Assembly: GCA_028673005.1 (NCBI GenBank)
Contig: CM054113.1
Location: 71,434,500-71,498,499 of the forward strand
DNA length: 64,000 nucleotides
Reading direction: 5' to 3'
From: Tanypteryx hageni
Lineage: Eukaryota > Arthropoda > Insecta > Odonata > Petaluridae
Translations under genes and position numbers: made by a program
Shown: in pieces, positions 11,312 through 24,030 of the stretch
How the letters are laid out: each line of letters opens with the position of its first letter
Position numbering within the stretch: position 1 is the first letter of the stretch
The notes under the pieces: generated by a model
Told to the model about the DNA's origin: nothing
The model's input: only the letters and a program-made list of their open reading frames with translations
Database searches by the model: none

Positions 11312-12440
11312 GAGCAATGCAAGATTCCCTAAGTTCATGCATGTCCAATGTTCCGGTGAGGAAAGATTGGAATGCTTGTCTTCCGAATGTTCGAATTTTC
11401 AACATGGTAGTGGAACTTATTTTCTCCATTTTTCTTTTGTTACCATATGCATTTCCTATTATTATCGTTCCGTCGAATATATCTTTAGGCTGCATATCGT
11501 CGTATACGTTAATATCGGCAACAAACTTGTTTTCAATTTGTGAATGTTTTTCTTTTCCTTAACTTCGTGCGAGCGAGAGTCAGAAAGTGCCATTACCTGT
11601 TATTGGTGGCTGCCAAGATCAGGGATTTTAAGAAAGAATTCTCCTAAGTCCTTTTATTAAAAAAATATATTTATGAAAATCCATCATAAGTTATGTTACG
11701 TCTTCGGGATATGAAAATGAAGAAGCCCTCCATGTCACTTGAAAAACTATTGGTATTTATGAATCAAATTTTAAATTTATTTATTTATTTCGTCAGAAAA
11801 TGCAAATTTTGGTTGGATAAACCAAAAAAATTCTGAAAATATAAACATGTTTTGTACAAAAAATCATCAGGATTAGACTTATTCGGATTGTAAAATTAAA
11901 CTCTTATTTTGCATTAAATTGGCTGAATAAATGGATAAGCGTGCTATGTACAGTTCGTTCACGATTCAATGGTTCTTTTACATTCCGGCCGCTATTGCTT
12001 CTTTTTTATCGAAAGAAAATAAACTTCCACTGCTATCTGTAAAATCTTTATGACCGAATGGAGATTTTCCGACGAGATAGCTGAGCGATGCACCAAACAT
12101 AGGTACCAAGGTAGCGAAACTGTCGGACCCTCAGAGAATATGCCGAGGAGGTAACTTACTAAAAAAAAACCAAAAAGCTCTACTCGCCGGATAGCAATGT
12201 AAAGTTCCATGATGCAGAAAATTGCCGAAGACGTCCTCGCTATCGCAGCGAATAGAAAGATAAGTTTTCCCGAAACAATAGTCGCCAGATAGCAGGTAGA
12301 AAATACAAAAATAATCGAAAATTTACATATTTAATTGGAAGCAACATCCTGCGTCAGTAAGCATCAGAGATACCAAACCGATTCTAATCCTCGTGGAGTC
12401 AATGATAGAAGTCACAGAAACGTCACCGCTCTTTTATAAA
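11312..12440. other. AT-rich non-coding stretch
   Basis: Short spurious open frames only. No repeat or gene was recognised. Confidence 0.5.
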
Positions 12441-12985
12441 ACTACTAGCTGTGTGACCCGGCGTGGCCGGGTGCGATTCGGAATTGCACAAACTTATATA
12501 CCCTCGCACCGCCCGCGCGCCCAACATACAAAGAGTTGCCTCTAAAAATTTCCTACAGAGAAGTATTTTGTTCCGTAAAAGGGTTCTTGAAAAATGTCAT
12601 AACTTTCCATCAGACTGTATATTCATACGTTTTTTGTACGTGAAACGTATTTACACTATAGGTGAAAACGTTACTTGCCTTAAACACGCGGTATAATCTG
12701 TATTTTTTATGTAAACCTGTTCGTTGTAATGTTGAACAAATTAGTGAAAAAATGGTGCAAATCGGTTCAGCTATTCTCGAGTTATAAGGGAACATAGTTA
12801 CAGACAGACAGATCGAAACGGATTTCTCACCAGGGCTGTGCTGCGCGAGAGTGGAGGGGGTTATGAGTGGTATCAAAACCTGCTTTGGGGTCTGCCCTGT
12901 AGCCTAAAAAAGATCGATTAAAATCGGTTTGTTTTTTCGGGAGATATTTTGGTTAGATGGGGGTTTTCGATTTTTGCCTTTTATG
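12441..12985 (+). repeat. Dispersed-repeat / retroelement-tail-like sequence
   Basis: It begins CTAGCTGTGTGACCCGGCG, a start shared by very common arthropod and mollusc repeats. In the middle it has GCAAATCGGTTCAGC followed by ATAGTTACAGACAGACAG. These are hallmarks of widespread non-coding repeats often found as 3' tails of LINEs. It ends near TTTTATGTATTAGATAG. Identification rests on motif memory, and the exact family is unknown. Confidence 0.6.
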
Positions 12986-15405
12986 TATTAGATAGCGGTA
13001 GGGTCAACACATCTGTGGGTCGATAAATGGGATATATAGAGCCAGAGCAATCTGTTTGGTCTTTGTCGTAATTAGGACGTGTCCTGAATTACATGATTTG
13101 ATTTAAAGAATCCTAGAAAACCATTAAGAAATCCTTCCTTATAAAGTTTTGTGAATCTTGCATAATCCGGAATGTATTCTACAAATGTTTCCGCCAAAAT
13201 CTGCAGGGATGACAACCTTATGGGTTTTGCATTGTACCACATGACGTTTTAGAATAAGGGGAGGAACGATGAAGACATAAAGAGTAGGATGGTAGGTGGA
13301 TGTAAGAGATGAGAGGCTAAGTGGAATAAAAAAAAACACAAACAGCGAAACTCGGTGCATTCATTTCTCTGTTTTACCGCTGCATTCTTCGTTGCATCTC
13401 TGTGCGTCTCTTCATACATGTCTCCATATTGCTTCCCGCTTGGAGAGGTAAATCACAACACAATGATGGCGTCGTGTCTTTCCTGTTCCATTCTATATAG
13501 CCCACCGTATTTCCTCTTTATTTATTATCTCTTCTTTTCTTTTATCTAAGCAAAAACTTTTTGAATACTGACATAACTTATGTATTTTTTAAATCGATTA
13601 ACGTTATAAATATTATTATCTCAAAACATCCATGTTTGTTACTATTCATAAATTTGTATTTTCGTTAGTTTTTTATACTGATATACTTTTGCAACTTCGC
13701 ATGCAGATTTACAGTTTTACGATGTAAATTTAATGGCATAGTCAGTGAAAGTGTTATTATAGTACTCTTGCATTTTTTATCGCCATACGATTCTCTATAA
13801 ATATCGCGATCGCATTATTTAGCATCGCTTAAGAACGATCACATTTTCATTTCACGAAAATTGCGCTAGTTTCATAATGGATGGAAAATTATATACGACC
13901 GCTAGTTTACTCTGACAGAGACGGCTTACACAAAGATGCCAAAGTTTAGGTAATAATGAATTGCCGTGTTTAAGAATATATAATTGGTAGATTTGGTATA
14001 GAATTTGTATTCATTGGAATTCGCTACCAGATTCACTGCACGCAAAGCATCCAAACAGCTCGAAACTCGTTCGTCTCTATGCAGAAATGCAGTCATTTGA
14101 ACGCTCTACAAGACATGATTTATAATATTCTTATTCAATTCTCCCAAAAATATCATGATAGAGAAATCCCTTATTATATCCTCCTTCCACCTGTTATCCT
14201 GCTCTCTTCAATTTCTCTCACTTATGTTTATTGTTTATATTAAAACTTAGCTATGAAAAAGCAAATAGTCCTTTATTTCGTATTCGCCTGCCTTTTGTGT
14301 TAATGAATTAGATTAACTATTCATTTCTATGATACAGCTTTGAAATTGTAGGACGGAATTAATATTGAATTTTAAAGTGGTGATATCGATTCATTTACAT
14401 CTAGCCTGCAATCACGAAAGTTTTTGTGCAATTAAACTTTTCCGTTAATATCTAGGCCTTATGTTTTGTATTCGAAAAGAATTAATTTATACGTTTCGAC
14501 ATTTTTCAATAGAATTTTTATGCGACTTGTCGACGAAATTGATTTTTTTATTCTTTTTACGTATATTACCGACCTTCACTATTTGCCGTTAATCAATTTA
14601 CCTCACTACGTCGGATTTATTGTTTTATTCTGTAAAAACCTCAATCCCATGTTTTCCAAACATTTCATTGAAGTCATTCAATTTAATGACGTTATCTCTA
14701 TTCTACTCTATACCCAACCGACGATTCTGTCTTTTTTTCATTTTTGAGGATTGCAACCGCCAAAGCGTGTGGCGTACATAAAATCTTTTTTATCCTGTCT
14801 TATCGCATTATTTCTGCATCTTACTCTATTATAATTCCCATTGATTTCTGCAAAGCCACCCTTTCCTTCATTCCCTCTCGTATCATCCTCGCTGACTCCG
14901 TATTTTTCAACCTGTTTACGATACCTCGCCATTTCGTACCTAAAATCTTTCTCTTTTTGTACACTTCACAATCGCTTCCAGTTTCTCTTAGCTTAGCTTA
15001 GCTTTCTTCTTCCCTCATCATCGTCCCTTCCACTCTTTCATACCTTCTCTTATCTTTGCCTAAGCCTTACTATTTTATTCTTCCGCTTGTTATCGAGTAA
15101 ATAAAAGAATGCCGGGAAGAATGAAATTCCGGTCAATGTGAAGGGAAGGTATTGTTACGGGATTATTAAAAGAGAGGCTTCGTAAGAGGAGAAGGGTATA
15201 AAGTGGCTTCGTTGAAAATTTAATAAATTTTTTTCTATACCTATCTTCTTAACATTCTTTACTCCGCTCTTTTTATTTCTTATTACTTGCCTTCATTTGT
15301 CTATCTCTGTGTACCTATTTCCTCCTATTCCTTACACTTAACTCATCACTGCTATTGTTGTATATCTCATACATTTTTTAGCCTACTCGTTATAACTTTC
15401 TAACC
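12986..15405. other. AT-rich non-coding stretch
   Basis: No gene, RNA or clear repeat was recognised. Short open frames are consistent with chance in AT-rich DNA. Confidence 0.5.
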
Positions 15406-15409
15406 TACA

Positions 15410-15785
15410 TCTTACTTAACTTCCGCAACCATCTCTCTGTCTCTCTCTCTATCTCTCCGTCTCTCCTTTTACCCTCCCACTCCTATTTCTCCCTCTCACC
15501 TATTTTCTTAAATCTCCTTTTTGAATTTTCGCTGTTCTTTCCATTGCATTTGTCTCTTTTAAGTTTATCTCTTGGCCACTTATCTTTCAATTTCTGTACC
15601 TCTCTCCTTCATCGCTCACTATTCTCCCATTTCTTTTAGTCCCACTCACTTTCAGCTCTCTTCGTTCCCTCGCTTCTGGAGTCCATTTCTCCTCTCTTTC
15701 TCTCCCTCATTTTCCATTCTCTTCCCACTCCGATCCTATACCTTCCCTCCCTCCCCTTCACTCATCTAACCCTTTCTGCCTCACC
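15410..15785 (+). repeat. Pyrimidine-rich tract
   Basis: Dominated by CTCTCT, TTCCCTC and CTCCCT runs on the plus strand. Open frames across it are low-complexity Ser/Leu/Phe/Pro strings and are not genes. Confidence 0.8.
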
Positions 15786-15849
15786 TCACAAATTCCGCCT
15801 CCCCCGCCACTCAGCGTTTGCTCATATTTGTATCCCTCCTCTCTATCTC

Positions 15850-17095
15850 GTGAGAGAATGAGAGAGAGAGAGAGAGAGGAGCATGCATAGGTGGCAGCGC
15901 GCCCACTGGGAGTGATGTATGAATAATGAACGGAAGGAGGGTCGTACTCCCCTAAGGAGGAGGCGGAACGAGAGAGAGGTATGGTGAGAGAGAGAGAGGG
16001 ATAGAGAGAGAGAGAAAACGTCACCTGAAGAAGAAACGAGAAAAGACAGGTAATGGAGTCGGGGAATAAAAACAAAATGCAGAATCAGTCTCACAAACAA
16101 GCTGTATAAAACATCCCGAAGAGGTATGGAGGTGAGAGAGGAGTGGGAGGGAAGAAGAGTTTTATATTTTTTCGGCGGGGAGGAGTGGTAGTGTTTGAGA
16201 AGAATGATAAAAAAAAGTTTCGATGTGAGAGGCAGGTCGTACGTCTCTTTTCCTTCTCTCTCCCCCTCTCTCTCACCGAATAAAAGAAACGGGATGAAAT
16301 AAAAACGTAAAAAATAATTGAATGGAAGAAAGCGAAGGGTTGAAAAGGCAGTCGGGCGGGGTGTGTGTGAGAGTGAGTGTGAGGGAAAAGAGAGAAAGAA
16401 TGGATGAAGAGGTTTTTGGCGCAAGCAAGAATAATCATCGGAGTGGCGTAAAGAGGCACGGAGGGAAAGAGAGAGAGAGGGACGGAAAGCGTTCTTCATT
16501 TTTTTTCGGCGTGGAAATGCCGGCGGAGGGCGTTGATGGTGGGCGTCGTGGAACGAGGGAGGACGACGTACGGGCGGGGCGTGACGGGAAAGAGGCGAGG
16601 CTTTGAGAAGAAAGGCGTGGCGGGGCGAGGGGGTGTGGCGGGACCAAACGTGGGGTGGGACGGGATGGGGGAAAGAAAATACTTTGGCTGAGAGAGTATT
16701 TAGAAGAGGAAGGGGGAAAAAAACTTCGCAAAATGTAACGAATAGCGTCGCGGAATGTACATGCTCCATGTATCCGCATTGTACATATGTGTACATGAAA
16801 GACGGCGCGGTTTTATTAAGCATCGGTGTAGAGGGCGTCGCGAGAGCGGGTGACTAACAAAAAAGGCGAGACTTCTTTGAAAATTCATGTTTCGTTTAGC
16901 GCGAGGTGGTGTCGTCATGGAAAAAACAAGCTTTTTGCGGAGGTGGAGGTGAAGGAGATTTCCAGAGCGGCGCCAAAAAAACATCGCGTTTTTCCCCATC
17001 TTTCCAGCTGCGGAGGTGCGATGGAAGGGGGGAAGGGAGAAAAAAGGCTTGAGGAAGGGTAGTGGGTGGGTGGTGGAGGGAGGGAGGGATTTTTT
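15850..17095 (+). repeat. Purine-rich tract, opposite in strand sense to its left neighbour
   Basis: Plus strand rich in GAGAGA runs (15857-15880, 15970-16015, 16465-16480) and GGGAGGGA (about 17075-17090). Long minus-strand open frames (up to 326 codons) are an artefact of the purine bias: they are Ser/Leu/Phe/Pro-rich and domainless. It abuts a pyrimidine-rich tract with a strand switch at about 15.8 kb. Confidence 0.75.
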
Positions 17096-18754
17096 TTTGT
17101 CGTGCCGACGGGAACAGGCGACATCTTTTAAAAAACTGCATATTTCACCCTTTGTTTCTCGTGAATAACGTGGATTTTGAAGTTCTTGCTATAAATGTAC
17201 TAAGTACGTATTTACGTGGACAGGCAGGTCTTGACAGCTAATTATTATCATCTAAAACGGTTACATATTTTGGCATATTTTGGATTCGTCTCGAGTGTTA
17301 ACTTTTTATCGAAAAGCAGACGCTTGAAAAGTCTTTTAAGTGTTACTTTTAAATAATTTCTTGTGAAATTATCTGAGAAGTTATTTTGACATCAAAGCTA
17401 CGACAGAGTATTTTAATCTAGATGTGCATTATCGGCGCTTTGGTTAAAAAATACATTTGCGTAAATTTAAAGTAACATTTTTGTTTGAAATATATTTGCC
17501 TATGGCTCAAATGCTGTAATTATTTTTAAATAAAGATGGAGATTTTTATGTAGAGAAATTCAGCTAAAATTCACGCTAAAATTTAATTTTAATTCTTTCC
17601 GTCTTTCTATATTTATATGTAATATATAAATAATTTTAGGTTTACACACCTCCATTACCAAGTATTTAGTTTCTCATAGTAGGTTTAATTACATTGACGT
17701 TGAATTTGGTTTTCAATTTTAATATTCATATTCATTTGTTGATACTCCTAAAAATGGTAGTTTCTCTAGAAGCTGAAAATTATTAATATTTAATGAAAAG
17801 AATTTTATCGACTAAAATAGGTATAGGTCGCTTTGTGGCCTTAAATATCATCAACGCTGCTTTAGTTGTCTGACTTTCCACTGTTTATTGGTGCTTATCT
17901 TCAGTGATTTAAAAAATTAATGTAAAATTTGGTAAACTCCCGTCTGCCATGCTTCATTTTATATAATGCGAAGAGGTATTTATATTTTTATGGAACACCC
18001 TGCCATATCCCTTACATAGTAAAACAGATGAATAAATAAAGTACCCTCAAATCCACCAATGACGTCCCCCAAAAAGAACGCCACTTAATGCGCAGGTCAG
18101 TTCAAAATGCGCACGTCGAAATTATTTTTATTCAATTTATTCTCTTGAAACCCACACATTAAACGTTTTTATGTACTTATTTGAGATTTTTAACCAGTAA
18201 TTAGCGTTCATAATGGCGGCTAAAGCATTAAGGTAATTTTATTCCTTGAAAAAGCAAACATTTCCACTATTTTGGCTTTTTAGTACTGAGGAGGTGAATT
18301 TTATGTACTCGTAAAAATAGTCCGACCATGCGCCTGGAGAACGCGGAAAAAAACCAGTTTGATCTTACTTTTCCTTCAGTTTTTTCTCCCCGCTGCGAAT
18401 AAAGCCCTGTAAATCTGTACGGTTCCTTTTTTGAAATCGCAGCACAAACCGTAAACTCCCACGCTTTCGAAAAAAGGCGGAGGACGTAAATTTTCCGGAA
18501 AAAATTCTCCGAAAAATAGCGGCGGAGGAATTACAAAAAAATACGGTTAAGAGGCCCGAAAGCGCGGTATTGCGTTCCAACGAGAAATGCTTCATTACCA
18601 GCGTTTGTCGGATAAGATGAGGCCGTTTAATGGTTTTTTATTGCCCCGGACGGTAAAGAATATTACACCTACGCATCTAGGGGGTTGAGGTAAGATCTTG
18701 GTAGGGAGAAGGGGAGGCGAGGGAGGCTGTAAGGTACATTCAGAACGACTTGAC
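17096..18754. other. AT-rich non-coding stretch
   Basis: No gene or repeat was recognised. A mildly GC-enriched patch lies at about 18390-18600. Confidence 0.5.
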
Positions 18755-18890
18755 CAGACGTCCTGTGGCGAAGCCGAGTCCTACCTTACCTCCGTGGGAG
18801 GTCCCAGGTTCGATTCCCCGAGGGAAAACGCGAGACAAAAAACAGCGGGGACATCCCCACCCGTTGTTGCGACTCTCGTCTTTCTAGAGA
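18755..18890 (+). repeat. tRNA-derived SINE-like element
   Basis: An RNA polymerase III box A-like sequence TGGCGAAGCCGAG (18766-18778) and a perfect box B GGTTCGATTCC (18807-18817) are 41 nt apart, close to tRNA spacing. The acceptor stem and cloverleaf are not maintained, so this is not a functional tRNA. A short tail follows (GGGGACATCCCC palindrome, then TTGTTGCGACTC). The boundaries are approximate. Confidence 0.65.
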
Positions 18891-21800
18891 GAGAGAAGAG
18901 GATTCCTCTTTACCATTCTTTAACATCCCTTACCGACTTCTCTCTTTCTCCCCTTCTTCTCCTATCTCACTTCCCCCTCCTCCCACTTCATAAGGAAATG
19001 GTTTGTGGTGAGGAGACAAACGAGCATCGGAGGTTTTTGTGTGCGTGTGTGCGTAGGTGGGTGTGTGGGTGGGTGTCTACGAGGAAGATCCTGGGATGCG
19101 TTTTGTGTATGTAAATATCAATATCTCTCCTTGTAAAAGGGATTTTTCGTCTTTTTTCGTTTTCCTTCCATCTGCCTCACCCTCTCTTCTTCTCTTCCGA
19201 CTTCTTCGGGTGGCGGACAAAAGGGGGCGTGCCCCTCTTCTCTCTCTCTCTCGCTCGCGACAGAAACAAGAAAGAAGTGAAAAGAAGGACATCTGTTTGG
19301 GAGGATGAGACAGGAAATATGATGTGGTATTCTCCTTCTCTCTTTCCATCCCCCTTTATACGCCCTTATCTCTTCTCCACCATCTTGCATTCTCCTCTTA
19401 TTCTTTATTTTCCTTCCCTTTTCGTGCATTCTTTCCCTCCCTCGCCTACTCTGTGCACCCTATCCTCCCTTCCTCTCGCGAACAAACCCTTTATTGTTGC
19501 TCTTCTCTCTCTCTTATTGCTGTCGACTCTGCTGTGGTAGTCTGCTTGGGGTTGAGTTTATACGCGGTGATGTCGTGGGTACCCATTGCTAACCTCTTTT
19601 CTCTCCCTCCCCATCTTTTTTTGTCTCTTCTCTGTCTTAACATTTCGGGCATATTTATCGCTTGTTATGCTTTTTTGCGATCTTAAATCGTGTGGTGATA
19701 AATAATGTGTGCATATGCGTAATAGATTGAATTGCAAAAGCGTCCTTTGCTGATATTTTTCTCAAGTTTCTTCCATTGTTTTCTATTTTTTCACTCGAGA
19801 GCTGCGTGGTTCCTTTAACTTTTATGCTGAAGCATGTAGTGTGTCGATGGTAGCGCAGAGGTTCTTATTGTATACAGCGGAATACATAAGGAATAATTAG
19901 TGGATTTGTTATGAGATTGATGCGGAAAAGATGCATGATTGAGTTGGGCATTTCTATAAATCAAGAAAGAAGTAAAAATAGAAATTTGTTTAAGAGAGTT
20001 GAGAATTTTATAATATTATTGAAATAAATGGATGAGATCAAGAGAATGTGCAATTACGAGCCGAACTTGAATGAGTAACTGAAGGAGGGTTGCCCAAATA
20101 TTAGTACATACTTCGAATGCAGTTTTTGGTAACACCTATTTAATACATGGTTTTAATACAACTGAAAATATTGAATTCAGATGTTATGCTTATTTTTATT
20201 CAATTATCCGGTATTGTTCCTTTTGCCGCGAATTTCTCTACAGTCTTCGTGAAAAACTCATTTTCCTATTTCATGCAGCTATTAGTTTTCTGTCTTGTTG
20301 AAATCATTTTTCTCTGCAGAAAAGTCTTTAAACGAAATTCGTTCCCGTGCCAATTATATTCCATAATCTAAAAAACTAATCCTTCATTTCTCGTTGAGCA
20401 CTTTTCCGATCTGCTTCTGTTCATAATTTTTAGCTGTGCATTATAACTCCCTCTATCCCTCCACGCTATCCTCAAATAAATTATTTATTCAAAATTTTCA
20501 TCCCATGTGACCCTCACTCATTATCCTATCCCCTGGTACGTCATTCAATTCCTTTTCTTCTTTTTGTCCCACGATCCGAATCGCATTAACCTTTTGCATT
20601 CCTTCGTCTCCTCTTCGTCCCACCGTCCTCGTGCGCTTCCCTCTATTCTTCCACTTCTCACAATCTTATCCTCCGGCATCTCTTCTTCTTCCTTTCTTTC
20701 GTTTCCATCGCTACCAATCCACCTCCTTGAATTGCGACGGGTGGGCGAATCTCTCGGGTAGGAAGTCTTGTCTTCCACCTGTCGCATTGACTCGGAATCT
20801 CTTTTTGTTCGCGGTTGCATTATTCATGCGGCATAATTATCAACCCTTCGCCACAAAATTCCTTAGAGGCACGTCCTCTTCAAACGAACGATCAGTTTCC
20901 CTCGCCATTTAAGCTTTTTTTGGTCATACTGGGGTTGCGGTTGCGGCAAGAGATTTTAATTCTCGTGTTTAGCAGATTTTATCGTTTGTTTCTTTGACTT
21001 ATACCCCATTTCCTTCGCTCAATTTGTCTTATTACGTTTTTTGCCACATATCATAAAACAGCTTATAATATTTGGCAAGGTGTTATGATATGGTTTATAT
21101 GAGATGATTAAATTTTAAAACCTGTTGTTTTATTCAATTATTATATTAATAGAATATGTACAACATTAATGTTAATGGCATTCGATGTTAAAAACAGTGT
21201 TCGTAGATATTAATGATAAGTACCGAAATCATTTTTATACTTATTTTTTAATTAATGTGACCAAATCTAAAATAAGAGATGCACGCAATCTTAATTATTC
21301 TGCGGATATATGCTTAGGGTTAATTTTTTCTTCATTTTAATTTATTCCGCTTTCATCTTATTCAAGGCAATCTTTATGGTCCGCTTACAGATTAGCCTTC
21401 TGTTCGATATGTTAGGCAAGTCCATATAAATTTTCTTATATTGTGCAATTACACTAACCTCTGAAAGGTATGTCTTCGACGACTTCCACGCCATTATGTC
21501 AACGTCCAGCAGATGACTTTTACATTTTTCAGCTACCTGTTCGTACGTTGTACGTCAGCCCAAGTACGCACATGAAGAACCAAAGATATATACACACGTG
21601 TCCAAGTATGTAAACTTATAAAAATGTAATTATTTAAAATACCTAAAAAACTTATGCACTCTTTCACATAAATACACGTCATCTCCAAGGTTCTTTGCAA
21701 AGTTCCATCTCTACTCATCCTATTTTTCTTCTTTCCATCCATCTCCGTCCATTTCAACCACAATCACATTCTCTCCTAAACTTTTTTCTTTTTCTGACTA

Positions 21801-23673
21801 CCATCACCCCGCAGGTTTCCGTAAGAAATTGTTCCCCCCCTCCTTGCCCTTTCATTCCATGTATCTGACCCTTACCCCTTAAGCACCGTTTTTGATCCAA
21901 CACTCTTTCCTCCTCTTTTTCCACCTGCATCTCTCCTGTTTTCTAACTTCTACCTCCCTCTCCATTAATAAAAAAATTTCCCTAAAGCCAAACTGTCCCT
22001 CCAGCAATCCATTCTCCTCAAACATGGCTATTGCTCTTTTCCCATTTTATGAAAAGTGTGTAAAAAGGAATCAGAGAAGGAATATATCCTTCGTGTTTGG
22101 CGATGTTGAACACGCTTTCACGCTGGTGCTCCCGTGATACGTGGGCTCCGCGGTCCGAGAGAGACAGAGGTGGTGTGTTTTATTTCGCCTGCGTTTTCTG
22201 TCGCGAAGGGAAGGAATCGTGTTTTACCCGCCCACCCATTTGTCTCTCCCTGCCCACACCTACGCCCACTGCTTCCTCCCTTGTTCTCCCACCGCTGACC
22301 TCCTCCTCCCTACCATTACCGTTCCTCCATTTCGTTTCGTCATTTCCTTTTTTTACTGATTAAAAAATCTCTCGGATTCAGGTCGTATCGAATCCATTAT
22401 TTCTAATGTCACTTACTTCACGTGTTACCTCGGTATTGATTGGATCACGAGAGTGTAACATTGGAACGTTATCAGTAATTTTGAGAGGCGAATTAGATCA
22501 GAGCTTGTACAGAAGATTTTTAAGAATGAGCTTCTTTTCAGCGCTGAAACTTCTCCAGACAAGATTTATATGCGTGCCCCTGGTTTAGATGGATTCTACA
22601 GTCAAAGGGTGGTTTTTGAAATTGGGGTCTTAATTTGAAATCATCTAAACCGCGATACAGTAAGATAAAATGATTGATTGTCACGAGGAGCGACTAATAG
22701 CTTCTTTTCTTAAGGATTGACTATAGTGTTTTATTTTATTTTCTGGCTTGTATTTTTGGTAAAAGTATGAGTTATAATTTAAAGATAAATTCGCTGTCAA
22801 AGCCTCTAAAAATCTATTCCAAGTTTAAAATAAATAAAAAATCTTTGATGGGGTTACCCCAAAAATATTGTTAAATCGTCTTTAATGACAACATTTACGG
22901 TTAATAAACTTCGTTATTTTAAAATAATAATTAATTTATAATATGTGTAGCAATGAACATCTTTTACTTTTGGGATTTTAGAATTCAGCTATAAATATTA
23001 AAATTTGTTTTATTTTAATATTATTTTATGAGCATAAGTCGTCAATCAGTAATAAAAGTAAATTTATTTTCTTTGTTTATTATTATTATCTATAATAAAT
23101 TTTGCTTGCATATGAATATGGAAACGAGCTAAAATTATAATTAAAATGGTTTTAAATTCAATTTCTGAAATAGGACTAGAATATAACTTTTATGTCCAAG
23201 TTTTTACGTGAAGCCTTGAAAAATATTAACTTCTTTAAAAATGCAACACTAAATTTTATTTGCGGACCATTTACAATTAGCATTTAAAGCTGTTAAAGAT
23301 ACCTTTGAGTTAGCATGCGTCCTTAGCGACATTAGTGATTTGTGTTAACTAAGAAAATAGATTTCCAGAGAATGTATTTTTAGTAACATAAATAAAACAA
23401 TTGCTAGACATTCGTTTAAGATACAAACGGAAATTTCTTTTGCTAGCGAAAACAAATGAATTGATTATTTCTTTTCGCCTATTCTCTTATTGTTCGTTTT
23501 GCATTCCCCTCACTTGTGTTTTGCAGTAATCTCCCAACTCGCCTTTCTTCCTCCACTCATTTCATCGCTAGCTATGCATGTATATAAACCGCCGAGTCGA
23601 CGGGGAGTCGGCCTTTTCGTGTAGATGGAGATGAGATTTTCATATCTCCTGACACGCGGTGTTCGCTGCCTAC
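18891..23673. other. AT-rich stretch with pyrimidine tracts, no complete gene seen
   Basis: Contains (CT)-rich blocks at about 18890-18985, 19230-19255, 19330-19520, 20600-20700 and 22220-22350. The remainder is AT-rich. No domain-bearing ORF, RNA gene or TIR element was recognised. Confidence 0.5.
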
Positions 23674-23754
23674 CTCGTAACTCCTAATCCGCTGAACAAC
23701 TGCTTCCAAACGACACAATCCTGCAGTATCCAGTGTTTCCTGGGTCACGCTTAT
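23674..23754 (-). CDS. Candidate internal exon, 81 nt, unknown gene
   Basis: The minus strand shows a strong 3' splice site (TTCTCTTTCCTCAG) directly before an 81-nt open block encoding ISVTQETLDTAGL followed by CRLEAVVQRIRSYE. The block ends at GAG|GTAGGC, a good 5' splice site. The length is a multiple of three, and the local composition is less AT-rich than the flanks. The peptide looks protein-like (alternating hydrophobic and charged residues, predicted helical) but I do not recognise the family. If real, it would be a phase-symmetric exon of a host gene with large introns. The frame also stays open across the putative donor to TAG at 23572-23574, so a longer terminal exon is an alternative. 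There is no other exon in view to support it. Confidence 0.45.
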
Positions 23755-23959
23755 CTGAGGAAAGAGAATTAATAAAATAATGTCGTACATTTCTACCGTA
23801 AACGTTTTCGTTCGGGGTCGTAGTGTAAGCAAAATGCTGGTCACGTTAAGTCAGTTATTAATTCTCTTAATGTTGTCTGCGTTATCAAATGAAAAAATTC
23901 CATCGCCAAGACTTACGAATATTTAAAAAAAAATGAGAAATAATTTTGATACAATAAAA

Positions 23960-24030
23960 GGCACATGGGAGACTCAAACTCGCAATATCCTGTTTAATAG
24001 ATAGCCGCTTTAACTGACTATACCAGCGGC
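23960..24030 (-). repeat. tRNA-like SINE head, copy 1
   Basis: The reverse complement reads GCCGCTGGTATAGTCAGTT... with a box A-like TGGTATAGTC, a CTATTAAACAG anticodon-loop-like region and TTTGAGTCTCCC in place of box B. It is the same length (71 nt) as the related sequence at 25945-26015, with a similar centre (AAAGCG-CT-TCTA--AAACAGGA). The acceptor ends do not pair, so it is not a functional tRNA. Confidence 0.55.

Noticed and set aside
15843..16823. 326-codon minus-strand open frame
   Set aside because: Ser/Leu/Phe/Pro/His low complexity caused by the purine-rich tract; no domain and no splice context.
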